Below are positions 1 through 5,885 of a stretch of 7,183 nucleotides of DNA, piece after piece (position 1 is the first letter of the stretch; every line of letters begins with the position of its first letter). Made by a program: the position numbers and the translations under genes. Under the pieces are notes generated by a model that was not told the DNA's origin, did no database searches, and worked only from the letters and a program-made list of their open reading frames with translations. This DNA is from Thioalkalivibrio sp. GTDB lineage: Bacteria; Pseudomonadota; Gammaproteobacteria; Ectothiorhodospirales; Ectothiorhodospiraceae. The DNA lies in assembly GCA_003550945.1 (NCBI GenBank), contig PULL01000119.1, positions 1-7,183 of the forward strand. Reading direction: 5' to 3'.

Positions 1-264
1 CACGTCGAAAAACATGGTTTGCATTCGCTCGTCGCGGATGCTGATCGCGGTGTCGACACTGGTCAGGTCAATGGCCACGTTCGCCTCGCCGGCCTGCGAG
101 ACGTTCCCCGAGAGGCGGTTGAAGGTATTCAACTCGGTGACGTTGACATTCTTGGTGGTCAGGTAGAACAGCGCGGACTCGGCGTTGTTCAGGGTCCAGT
201 CTGCGGACGCCGCGCTGGCGGCCAGTATTGACACGAGTGCAACGGCGGTTTTCTTGCTCAACAT
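1..264 (-). CDS. YceI-family periplasmic protein, N-terminal part (cut by left window edge)
   Basis: The frame opens at an ATG preceded by GGAGG six bases upstream and stays open to base 1, giving 88 residues. The first 21 or so residues form a Sec signal peptide: a KK basic start, a hydrophobic core, and an Ala-x-Ala end (SAASA before DWTL), so the product should be exported to the periplasm. The mature start, with DWTLNNAESALFYLTTKNV followed by FNRLSGNVS and a segment with IDLTSVDTAISIRDERM, matches the beginning of the YceI lipocalin-like beta-barrel. That family is known to bind polyisoprenoid or other amphiphilic lipids, and is about 190 residues long, so roughly half is missing here. 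The ligand cannot be told from the sequence. It is separated from the upstream symporter gene by 489 bases and is probably transcribed on its own. Confidence 0.88.
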   Translation of the reverse strand, partial: MLSKKTAVALVSILAASAASADWTLNNAESALFYLTTKNVNVTELNTFNRLSGNVSQAGEANVAIDLTSVDTAISIRDERMQTMFFDV

Positions 265-270
265 TGGGTT

Positions 271-275
271 CCTCC
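271..275 (-). promoter_or_regulatory. Ribosome binding site of the YceI-family gene
   Basis: The minus strand reads GGAGG here, six bases before the ATG at 264. This is a near-ideal Shine-Dalgarno sequence. It fixes the start even though the gene runs out of the window. Confidence 0.8.
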
Positions 276-304
276 ATTCCTGAATTATTTTGTTGTGATT
301 CCGG

Positions 305-368
305 GTGCACACGTCCATAAGGCGGGCTGGTGATCGGTCCGCGAAGACTCAAGCGCCCAAGTGTGCAC
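305..368. repeat. Pair of 8-base inverted repeats GTGCACAC / GTGTGCAC
   Basis: GTGCACAC at 305-312 and its exact reverse complement GTGTGCAC at 361-368 are 48 bases apart in the leader of the YceI-family gene. Each arm contains the self-complementary hexamer GTGCAC. The wide spacing suits two protein-binding half-sites or operators better than an RNA hairpin. Function is not shown. Confidence 0.4.
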
Positions 369-383
369 GGACAACTTCTGATC

Positions 384-423
384 CGGACCGGCAGTTGAAC
401 CTCTTTGTCAACCACCCGGTCCG
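384..423. repeat. Two-tier inverted repeat upstream of the YceI-family gene
   Basis: CGGACCGG (384-391) is the exact reverse complement of CCGGTCCG (416-423). Inside it, GTTGA (394-398) pairs with TCAAC (408-412), leaving a 9-base loop and a small 2x3 internal loop. That is 13 paired bases in a 40-base element, about 120-160 bases upstream of the YceI-family start. On the minus strand the inner part contains TTGACA, a perfect sigma70 -35 hexamer. A third CGGTCCG lies at 335-341. It could be an operator or a structured leader. Confidence 0.5.
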
Positions 424-497
424 TGTGGCTAAGGTACGGGGTGGGAAGAACTTGCGTCAACCGAAAGCGCAGTGAATGCGATTTCAACGGAAGCGGT

Positions 498-519
498 TGA
501 GCCGCTAACGGCCGGCTCA
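498..519. repeat. Short hairpin in the putP-yceI gap
   Basis: TGAGCCG (498-504) is the exact reverse complement of CGGCTCA (513-519), with an 8-base loop and one further T-G wobble outside. No T-tract follows on either strand, so it is not a clear intrinsic terminator. Confidence 0.35.
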
Positions 520-735
520 GGGGGCACCAAGCCCGGTAGCACGGGTAACGGACCTCGTGGGTGAAGCTGCCGAAAGCGGTTGCGGCTGGAACCAGACCGT
601 TCGCGACCCAAAACGGGCAGCCAAAGAGTGTAGATCAGTGGCTGGAGTCGAATTTGGGGCCGACCGTCGGAACTGGTCGTTGGGGCCTACATCGAGACCT
701 GGCGGGTCACCGGACTGGCCGCATGCAGGTGGGCC

Positions 736-780
736 CGGTCCCGCCAGTCCCGATTATTCCGCGGTCGATCGGCGGGACCG
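736..780 (-). terminator. Inverted repeat spanning the putP-like stop codon; possible terminator or 3' stabilising hairpin
   Basis: CGGTCCCGCC (736-745) and GGCGGGACCG (771-780) are a perfect 10-base inverted repeat. The 25-base loop contains the TAA stop (754-756) of the symporter gene. In the mRNA the 5' arm lies in the last codons and the 3' arm just after the stop. No U-tract follows, so it is not a standard Rho-independent terminator. It may instead stabilise the 3' end. Confidence 0.4.
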
Positions 781-2223
781 CGCGAATTGTTCTGCAACCT
801 CGACGGAAGGCCGACCCGTCAGCTGGCTGACGATCACGATGGCGACCGTTGCGAAAATGAAACCGGGAAGCAGCTCGTAGACGTCGAAGACCCCGCCGGA
901 AAGCTCCTTCCAGACAATGACCGTCAGCGCACCCACAACCATGCCGGCCAGCGCTCCGTTGCGGTTCATGCGTGACCAGTAAAGTGACAGGATGATCACC
1001 GGCCCGAAGGCTGCGCCGAAGCCACCCCAGGCATAGGCCACCAAGTCCAGCACGCCGGCCTCGGGGTCCATCGCCAGATACAGGGCAATGCCCGAGACCC
1101 CGATGACAGCGGCACGGCTTACCCAGACCAGTTCCGTCGCACTGGCACCCGGGCGCACCATGCGGCGATAGAAGTCATTGGTAATGGCGCTGGCGGAGAC
1201 GATCAATTGTGAGTCGATGGTGCTCATGATCGCTGCGAGGATGGCGGCCATGAGTACGCCAGCCACCCAGGGGTTGAATAGCGCTCGGATCAGCTCGATG
1301 AGCACGGTCTCGCCGTCGGCGAGCGGAGCATCCGCGAAGTAGGCGATCCCCAGATAGCCTGTCGCAATGGCACCGACCAGTGCCAGCACCATCCAAGTCA
1401 TGCCGATCAGCGTTGCCCGCGGCACGTCGCGTTCGGAGCGCAGGGCCATGAAGCGCGCCAGAATGTGGGGTTGGCCGAAATAGCCGAGGCCCCAGGCCAG
1501 CAGGGAAATCATGCCCATGAAGGTCATGCCCTTGAGGATCGCCGTGTGGCTTGGATCGACGCTGACCACTTCGACCTGGACACTGCCCCAGCCGCCAACC
1601 AGCACAACCACGAACATAGGCACGACCAGCAGCGTCAGGAACATCAGGATGCCCTGTGCAAAATCAGTCCAGCTCACCGCGAGAAAGCCGCCCAGGAAGG
1701 TGTAGCTGATGATCACGATGGCACCGACCCACACCGCCGTCTGGTATTCCATCCCGAAGGAACTCTGGAACAAGAGCCCGCCGCCGACCAGCCCAGCCGA
1801 GATATATAGGGTGAAAAACACCAGGATCACCACCGCTGAAATCAGGCGGAGCAGTCGGGTACGGTCGCCAAAGCGGTGTTCGAGGAAGTCCGGGATGGTG
1901 AGAGAGTCGTGCGCCAGGACGGTGAAGCGCCGCAGCCGGCCGGCAACGAACACCCAGTTCAGAAAGGCGCCGACGACCAGACCCACTCCGATCCAGAGTT
2001 CGCTCAGCCCGGAAACATAGACCGCGCCCGGCAACCCCAGGAGCAGCCAGCCGCTCATGTCGGAAGCGCCGGCACTGAGTGCCGCGACCCCGGGGCCCAG
2101 CCTACGGCCCCCGAGCACGTAATCCGAGAGGTTATTCGTGCTGCGGTAGGCAACGATTCCCAGGGCCAGCATCACCGCGAGATAGGCGGCAAAGGTGGCG
2201 AGCGTCGGCAAGGGCATGTTCAT
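754..2223 (-). CDS. putP: Sodium/proline symporter, PutP type (SSS family)
   Basis: This 489-residue integral inner-membrane protein belongs to the sodium:solute symporter family, which imports proline with Na+ for nutrition or osmoprotection. The length is close to that of E. coli PutP (about 500), and hydrophobic segments run throughout, consistent with the family's 13 helices. The signature around residues 50-66 (SAGASDMSGWLLLGLPGA) is nearly that of E. coli PutP. Asp55 and Ser57, the Na+/proline site residues of PutP, and Asp187 (in SWTDFAQG) fall at the same numbers. Ser334-Thr335 in AAIMSTIDSQL correspond to the helix-9 Na+-site Ser340-Thr341. The ATG start has AAGGA nine bases upstream; a second ATG two codons later is a less likely start. 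No putA (proline oxidation) is in the window, so an osmotic versus catabolic role is open. Specificity for proline rather than another solute is inferred from family similarity. Confidence 0.93.
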   Translation of the reverse strand: MNMPLPTLATFAAYLAVMLALGIVAYRSTNNLSDYVLGGRRLGPGVAALSAGASDMSGWLLLGLPGAVYVSGLSELWIGVGLVVGAFLNWVFVAGRLRRFTVLAHDSLTIPDFLEHRFGDRTRLLRLISAVVILVFFTLYISAGLVGGGLLFQSSFGMEYQTAVWVGAIVIISYTFLGGFLAVSWTDFAQGILMFLTLLVVPMFVVVLVGGWGSVQVEVVSVDPSHTAILKGMTFMGMISLLAWGLGYFGQPHILARFMALRSERDVPRATLIGMTWMVLALVGAIATGYLGIAYFADAPLADGETVLIELIRALFNPWVAGVLMAAILAAIMSTIDSQLIVSASAITNDFYRRMVRPGASATELVWVSRAAVIGVSGIALYLAMDPEAGVLDLVAYAWGGFGAAFGPVIILSLYWSRMNRNGALAGMVVGALTVIVWKELSGGVFDVYELLPGFIFATVAIVIVSQLTGRPSVEVAEQFARSRRSTAE

Positions 2224-2232
2224 TCAGGGAGT

Positions 2233-2237
2233 TCCTT
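2233..2237 (-). promoter_or_regulatory. Ribosome binding site of the putP-like gene
   Basis: The minus strand reads AAGGA nine bases before the ATG at 2223. The alternative ATG at codon 3 would be 15 bases away, so the first ATG is preferred. Confidence 0.55.
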
Positions 2238-2549
2238 GAGAGGCGCCTGCGGCATGTGAATGATGGCGTTCAGGCGTGAGACAGCGGGCACCCCTCACCC
2301 CTGGCGACACCCTACTTTGCATCCAGTGACGGCGGCAAGTGACTGCGCCTGGTCTGCAGCGCGGGCAGGTCCGAGAGCCGGCAGCCGGATCTCGACCCTG
2401 AGCACCCCCCGGGCGCCCGTGCGGCAGGGACGGCATTGGCTTCGAGAGCGGTCACTGAGGTGGCTTTGGGTTTGTGCGCGGAGGATTGCCGCAAACGGTG
2501 AACGGGGCTGATTGCGACGCCCCTTCGGCGCCAGGTCGAGCCCGAGGCT

Positions 2550-2600
2550 TCGGTTCGTTGTTTTGGTCACAACGGCCGTTCAACGCGGCCAAAGAACCGA
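2550..2600. repeat. Long imperfect inverted repeat downstream of the YfcH-type gene
   Basis: TCGGTTC (2550-2556) pairs exactly with GAACCGA (2594-2600). After a 5-base bulge, TTTGGTC (2562-2568) pairs with GGCCAAA (2587-2593) with one G-U. The top of the stem contains the perfect 10-base palindrome AACGGCCGTT (2571-2580). Together this makes a 14-pair stem about 63 bases after the YfcH-type stop. It lacks a U-tract in the transcription direction. It could be a 3' mRNA structure, a factor-assisted terminator, or one copy of a dispersed intergenic repeat. Confidence 0.45.
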
Positions 2601-2662
2601 CATCCCGAGCCTTTACTTCTCATGATCAGTAAGTCCGCTTGGTCCCACCTCGATCTGTTGGT

Positions 2663-3547
2663 TCATCCCAAAATGGCGTGAAGCGCCTGTTTCAGTTCCG
2701 GGTAACGGAACTCGAAGCCTTCATCCAGGAGGCGTTTCGGCATCATGCGGTTGCTGACCAGCAGAAGTTCGGACATCTCGCCGAACAGCAGGCGCAGAAC
2801 CGGCTCGGGCATTGGCAACAGGGTGGGGCGTTTCAGGGCTCTGCCGAGCGCCTGGGTGAACTCCGCGTTGGTGACCGGATTCGGGGCGCTTGCGTTGTAA
2901 GGACCCGAAGCCTGTTCGTTTGCCACCAGCCAGTGGTAGATGGCCACGATGTCGGCCCGGTGGATCCACGGGAAATAGTGGCTCCCGGAGCCCAGGCGCC
3001 CGCCGGCGCCGATCTTGAATGGGAACAGCATCTTGGCCAGAGCCCCACCGTCGCGGTCCAGTACCACGCCGGTGCGGACCAGGCACACGCGCACGCCCAG
3101 GGATTCCGCCTTCAGCGCCTCGTTTTCCCACTGCGCGCACAGATCATGCGTGAAACCGGCGGTCGGGGACGTGTCTTCGGTGATGATGCGGTCGCCCTGC
3201 TCGCCGTAGTAGCCGACGGCAGAGGCGGAGATCAGGGCCTTGGGCGGGCTTTCCATGCCCTGCATCCATTCGACCAGTTTTCGGGTGGTGTCCACGCGGG
3301 AGTCGACCAGGAGTCGCTTGCGGGCCTCCGTCCATCTGCCGTCCGCGATCGAAGCCCCGGCCAGGTTGATGATCGCATCGGGGCTTGGTCCGGTCAGTTC
3401 GTCGAGTTCCTGGATGGCCCTAACGCCCGGGGCGACCTCAGGATCTGATTGCCGGCTCCAGACAACGACGTCGTGGCCCTCTCCTGTCAGCTTTGGGCAC
3501 AAGGCCTGTCCGATGAAACCGGTGCCACCCGAAACCAGAATACGCAT
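2663..3547 (-). CDS. TIGR01777/YfcH-type NAD(P)-binding epimerase (atypical SDR)
   Basis: The product is 294 residues, close to E. coli YfcH (about 297). It opens with the Rossmann dinucleotide-binding motif GGTGFIG at residues 7-13. It continues with the family-typical INLAGASI (60-67), the RWT...SRV.TT region (71-88), SASAVGYYGEQGD (107-119) and a WIH motif at 194-196. The C-terminal part (about 245-294, ending in MPKRLLDEGFEFRYPEL and ALHAILG) matches the DUF1731 tail that marks this family. It is a soluble cytoplasmic protein predicted to bind NAD(P)(H); the substrate is unknown for the family. A longer in-frame start exists at 3598, but the ATG at 3547 has AGGTGG four bases upstream and puts the beta-strand MRILVSGG at the N-terminus, as in homologues. 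It follows the short-chain dehydrogenase gene by 58 bases, so the two are probably co-transcribed. Confidence 0.9.
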   Translation of the reverse strand: MRILVSGGTGFIGQALCPKLTGEGHDVVVWSRQSDPEVAPGVRAIQELDELTGPSPDAIINLAGASIADGRWTEARKRLLVDSRVDTTRKLVEWMQGMESPPKALISASAVGYYGEQGDRIITEDTSPTAGFTHDLCAQWENEALKAESLGVRVCLVRTGVVLDRDGGALAKMLFPFKIGAGGRLGSGSHYFPWIHRADIVAIYHWLVANEQASGPYNASAPNPVTNAEFTQALGRALKRPTLLPMPEPVLRLLFGEMSELLLVSNRMMPKRLLDEGFEFRYPELKQALHAILG

Positions 3548-3551
3548 AAGA

Positions 3552-3557
3552 CCACCT
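3552..3557 (-). promoter_or_regulatory. Ribosome binding site deciding the start of the YfcH-type gene
   Basis: The minus strand reads AGGTGG four bases before the ATG at 3547. The longer in-frame start at 3598 would begin inside the 58-base gap and add 17 residues before the Rossmann strand, which is unlike the family. Confidence 0.65.
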
Positions 3558-3605
3558 GTCGATTGAGAGAGCCGCCCGGTGTGAAGGGGCGGGGACACGG
3601 AAGAA

Positions 3606-4310
3606 TCAGAAGGGCAGCCGCTGCCCCTCGTAATCGAAAAACTCGCCCGATTGCTCGGGTTCGAGGCCGTCCAGCACCTCGAGCAACCGGCCCGCGGCGT
3701 ATTCAGGCGTCAGCACTTCGGGCGCACGGCTGCGATACGGTGCCGACAGCCGGGTTGCAACCGTGCCCGGCTGCAGGGAGGCTACGACCACCTGCCGATG
3801 GCTGAAGCGCAGCTCCACCGCGGCCGTGCGAAGAATCTGATTCAGGGCAGCCTTGGACGCCCGGTAACTCACCCAGCCACCAAGACGGTTGTCCTCAATG
3901 GACCCGACCCGTGCCGAGAGCGACGCGAAGATCGCGCGGCGCTTGCGGGGTAACAACGGCGTCAGATGCTTCAGAAGCAGAGCGGGGCCGATCGCGTTGA
4001 CCGCAAAAGCCCGCGCCATCACCGCCGGATCGATTTCCGAGAGCCGCTTTTCCGGGCGGTGACCCTCGATGGTCAATACTCCCGTGGCGTCGATCATCAG
4101 GTCCCACTCGGCCGCTCGCTCGCGCAGCCACGCGGCCGCACTGGCTACGCTCGCCTCGCTGGTGATATCGATCGGTGGCTCCGAGTTGCGGGAGAGTGCA
4201 GCGACATCGTAGCAGTTCGGGTCGTTTCGCAGGTGTTCCACGAAGGCCTGCCCCAAGCCACCGGTGGCGCCGATCACGACCGCGCGAAACGAACTGCCCA
4301 GCGAATCCAT
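3606..4310 (-). CDS. Short-chain dehydrogenase/reductase, CsgA (C-factor)-like
   Basis: The product is a 234-residue classical-type SDR, slightly shorter than the usual 250. It has the cofactor motif GATGGLG at residues 14-20, and Asp49 (DIT) where the adenine ring is contacted. There is a DATG variant of the NNAG motif at 74-77, a structural Asn at 105 (VNAIGP), a catalytic Ser at about 130-132 (ASLSARVGS), and the YxxxK pair Tyr149/Lys153 in YRASK. PGTVATRL (181-188) follows, as expected after the active site. All catalytic elements are present, so an active NAD(P)H-dependent oxidoreductase is likely; the substrate is unknown. The sequence style (IDITSEASVASAA, DNRLGGWVSYRASKAALN) resembles CsgA-like SDRs often found beside photolyase genes. 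An in-frame GTG at 4346 gives 12 more residues, but only the ATG at 4310 has a Shine-Dalgarno. It is the likely first gene of an operon with the YfcH-type gene. Confidence 0.88.
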   Translation of the reverse strand: MDSLGSSFRAVVIGATGGLGQAFVEHLRNDPNCYDVAALSRNSEPPIDITSEASVASAAAWLRERAAEWDLMIDATGVLTIEGHRPEKRLSEIDPAVMARAFAVNAIGPALLLKHLTPLLPRKRRAIFASLSARVGSIEDNRLGGWVSYRASKAALNQILRTAAVELRFSHRQVVVASLQPGTVATRLSAPYRSRAPEVLTPEYAAGRLLEVLDGLEPEQSGEFFDYEGQRLPF

Positions 4311-4315
4311 GGCGA

Positions 4316-4319
4316 TCCT
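4316..4319 (-). promoter_or_regulatory. Ribosome binding site deciding the start of the SDR gene
   Basis: The minus strand reads AGGA five bases before the ATG at 4310. The upstream in-frame GTG at 4346 has no purine-rich stretch before it. The shorter start also brings the Rossmann strand close to the N-terminus. Confidence 0.6.
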
Positions 4320-4561
4320 GACATCAAGGGATTCGTCGGGTTCCACCGGTATTCAGTCATCGAGCCCCCGGGGGGCTTCGACAGGCTTGACGTCGGCCCG
4401 AATGTCGTTCTACTTCGTGCGAAACGCGACGCCGTACATGGCCCGGAATCCCGAGTCTTTCTCAGGCTCTCCTGCCGCGTCTACCGTCGTTCGTTCACAC
4501 CGCGCAGTTGAGAACCTCCTGAGGGTGCCCTCTGAACCGGTGTTGCCCGACCGGGAGCGAG

Positions 4562-4597
4562 TGCGGCCACTGTCGAAGGTCGTTGACAGTGGCCGCA
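4562..4597 (-). terminator. Perfect 13-base-pair hairpin downstream of the fasciclin gene
   Basis: TGCGGCCACTGTC (4562-4574) and GACAGTGGCCGCA (4585-4597) are exact reverse complements, with a 10-base loop. The hairpin begins about 30 bases after the fasciclin stop codon, where a terminator is expected. The minus strand after the stem reads CTCGCTCC with no U-tract, so termination would be non-canonical, or the hairpin protects the 3' end. Confidence 0.55.
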
Positions 4598-4627
4598 AGC
4601 ATTCCGCCGAACGGAGCGGTGTACGAC

Positions 4628-5821
4628 TTAGGGGATCAATACTGCGTCGATCACGTGGATGACCCCATTACCGGCCATCACGTTGGTTGCCGTGATGTCC
4701 GCACCGCCGATTTGCGCCTGCTCACCGTTCAATGTCACCTGCAGCGTCGTTCCGGAAAGAGTCTCCAGGGATTCGCTCGCCAGCACTTCGTCGGCCGGGA
4801 GGCGCCCGGAGACGATGTGGTGCTGCAGCAACCGCTCGAGCTCAGCCCGGTTCTCAGGCTGCAGCAGGTTTTCCACCGTGCCTTCCGGCAGCGCGGCAAA
4901 TGCGTCGTCGGTTGGTGCGAACACCGTGAACGGTCCCTGAACGGACAGCGCATCCTTCAGACCGGCAGCCTCGGCGGCCGCGAGCAGGGTGTCGAACTGT
5001 CCCGCGCGCTGCGCGACGGTGGCAATGCAGGCGAAGCCTGCAGGGAACATGACCTGTTCCACGACATGGATGATGCCGTTGTCCGCGCTGATGTTGGTCT
5101 GCAGGACACGCACCCCACCAACGCGCACTTCATCGCCTTCCACCTCGACGTTCAGCGGGGTGCCAGCCAGGCTTTCGAGCTCGCCGGCCTCGACGACACC
5201 GGCCGCGTCGATGCGACCTGCCACGACGTGATGCTGTAGCAGCGAGCCCAGCGTGTCACGGTTCTCAGGCTGCATCAGGTTGTTCACCGCTGCCTGGGGC
5301 AATTCGGCAAAGGCCGCATCCACGGGTGCGAAAACCGTGAACGGCCCCTTGGTTGCCAGCGCCTCGGCCAGGCCGCCGGCCGTTGCCGCGGCGAGAAGGG
5401 TATCGAAACCGCCCGCAGCTTGCGCCACGGCGGCGATGGAGTTGCCTGCCGTGTCCGCTTCCGGTTGGCCGTGTTTCTGGGGACCGTATGCCCCTTTACG
5501 CGTTGCCCCCTTCTTGCCCGGAGCGTGATACGGCATGCCGTGGTGCATCGGTCCATACGGCCCCATGCCCTTCATCCCCCTGTGGGGCGGACCGTAGAAC
5601 CCAGGGGGTGGTGGCAGGGGGCGATGGTGGCGCGGATGCATCCAGGGCCCGGAGCGATGATGGTGCCACCGGTCCCAGCCTGCCTGGCTTCCCGAATAGG
5701 GCATGCCGGTCGACCAGGCTGGGCGATCGGGGCTACCGTGCATGCCGTGGTATGCAAATGCAGGTGATGCAAAGAGCGTGAGCAGACTGGCTGCGAGAAC
5801 CACTCGGTACGACTGTTTCAT
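4628..5821 (-). CDS. Secreted His-rich protein with two tandem FAS1 (fasciclin) domains
   Basis: The product is 397 residues. Residues 1-23 are a Sec signal peptide (MKQSYR, hydrophobic core, SPAFA cleavage end), so it is exported. Residues 24-120 are low-complexity, rich in His, Gly, Pro, Met and Tyr, with 13 His in clusters (HHH at 53-55, HH at 65-66 and 93-94). Residues 128-260 and 264-397 are two FAS1 domains. Each has the H1 motif (TVFAPVDAAF 162-171; TVFAPTDDAF 299-308), the LLQHH segment (195-199; 332-336) and the closing H2 motif (NGIIHVVEQVMFP 248-260; NGVIHVIDAVLIP 385-397). FAS1 domains are known adhesion or surface-interaction modules; metal binding by the His-rich part is inferred. 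The frame extends upstream to 6001, but the ATG at 5821 has GGAGA before it and starts the signal peptide. No lipobox or membrane anchor is visible. Confidence 0.9.
   Translation of the reverse strand: MKQSYRVVLAASLLTLFASPAFAYHGMHGSPDRPAWSTGMPYSGSQAGWDRWHHHRSGPWMHPRHHRPLPPPPGFYGPPHRGMKGMGPYGPMHHGMPYHAPGKKGATRKGAYGPQKHGQPEADTAGNSIAAVAQAAGGFDTLLAAATAGGLAEALATKGPFTVFAPVDAAFAELPQAAVNNLMQPENRDTLGSLLQHHVVAGRIDAAGVVEAGELESLAGTPLNVEVEGDEVRVGGVRVLQTNISADNGIIHVVEQVMFPAGFACIATVAQRAGQFDTLLAAAEAAGLKDALSVQGPFTVFAPTDDAFAALPEGTVENLLQPENRAELERLLQHHIVSGRLPADEVLASESLETLSGTTLQVTLNGEQAQIGGADITATNVMAGNGVIHVIDAVLIP
4631..5440 (-). repeat. Internal tandem duplication coding the two FAS1 domains
   Basis: The two FAS1 domains align without gaps over their cores at an offset of 137 codons (411 bases). 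TVFAP starts at residues 162 and 299, and QPENR at 184 and 321. At DNA level the 16-base word CGGTTCTCAGGCTGCA occurs on the plus strand at 4848-4863 and again at 5259-5274, exactly 411 bases apart. This points to an internal duplication. Confidence 0.75.
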
Positions 5822-5828
5822 CCCAGAT

Positions 5829-5833
5829 TCTCC
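5829..5833 (-). promoter_or_regulatory. Ribosome binding site deciding the start of the fasciclin gene
   Basis: The minus strand reads GGAGA, its GGAG ending eight bases before the ATG at 5821. The in-frame extension to 6001 would bury the signal peptide 60 residues inside the protein. Confidence 0.65.
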
Positions 5834-5864
5834 GTATGGATTCGGGTGGAAAGAGGTACACTCG

Positions 5865-5885
5865 ATTGCCGGGGACTCCGGCAAT
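5865..5885. promoter_or_regulatory. 21-base palindrome in the fasciclin gene leader (operator-like)
   Basis: ATTGCCGG (5865-5872) and CCGGCAAT (5878-5885) are exact 8-base inverted repeats around a 5-base spacer. They lie 44-64 bases upstream of the fasciclin ATG. Size and symmetry fit a binding site for a dimeric regulator, or a short mRNA leader hairpin. A smaller dyad, GGAAC/GTTCC on the minus strand, lies just upstream at about 5896-5910. I could not identify the promoter, so position relative to it is unknown. Confidence 0.45.

Larger units (their letters stand above)
265..753. other. Intergenic region between the putP-like stop and the YceI-family start
   Basis: This is 489 bases without a convincing gene. 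Open frames on either strand here have no recognisable protein and no good ribosome binding site. The region must hold the leader and promoter of the YceI-family gene, but I could not find a paired -35/-10. A perfect TTGACA lies on the minus strand at 406-411, but no TATAAT-like hexamer follows at 16-18 bases. The region does contain several inverted repeats (305-368, 384-423, 498-519, 736-780), listed separately. An AT-rich patch at 281-300 lies just before the ribosome binding site. Confidence 0.6.
2224..2662. other. Intergenic region between the YfcH-type gene and putP
   Basis: This is 439 bases with no convincing gene. A minus-strand frame at 2295-2570 (91 residues, GTG start) has no ribosome binding site and an Arg/Gln/Ser-rich composition typical of noncoding GC-rich DNA. 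The region holds a long imperfect stem at 2550-2600. Next to the putP start there is a 6-base inverted repeat, CGCCTG (2244-2249) with CAGGCG (2271-2276), which would form a hairpin in the putP leader. I found no convincing sigma70 promoter, although the putP promoter should lie here. Confidence 0.55.
4311..4627. other. Intergenic region between the fasciclin and SDR genes
   Basis: This is 317 bases with no convincing gene. It contains a strong hairpin at 4562-4597, just after the fasciclin gene. It also has a G/C-run palindrome at 4363-4377: AGCCCCC, one G, then GGGGGCT, 7-base arms with almost no loop. A minus-strand AGGAGG at 4515-4520 is not followed by any usable start codon. No clear promoter for the SDR gene is visible. 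Confidence 0.5.

Noticed and set aside
68..487. Minus-strand open frame of 139 codons overlapping the YceI-family gene
   Set aside because: It overlaps a gene with a clear signal peptide and ribosome binding site, and its product is Arg/Gln-rich with no recognisable fold.
557..880. Plus-strand open frame of 107 codons across the putP 3' end
   Set aside because: It runs antisense into the conserved symporter and has the low-complexity composition of a GC-rich shadow frame.
2295..2570. Minus-strand 91-codon frame in the yfcH-putP gap
   Set aside because: GTG start without a ribosome binding site, no recognised family, and overlap with the palindromic element at 2550-2600. Kept only as intergenic DNA.
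2639..3448. Plus-strand open frame of 269 codons
   Set aside because: It is an antisense shadow of the YfcH-type gene, whose family motifs are unambiguous on the minus strand.
4515..4520. Strong Shine-Dalgarno-like AGGAGG on the minus strand
   Set aside because: No ATG, GTG or TTG start lies at useful spacing; the nearest GTG is followed at once by a TGA stop.
4410..4598. Minus-strand 62-codon frame between the fasciclin and SDR genes
   Set aside because: No ribosome binding site, it starts within the 13-bp hairpin, and the composition is non-protein-like.
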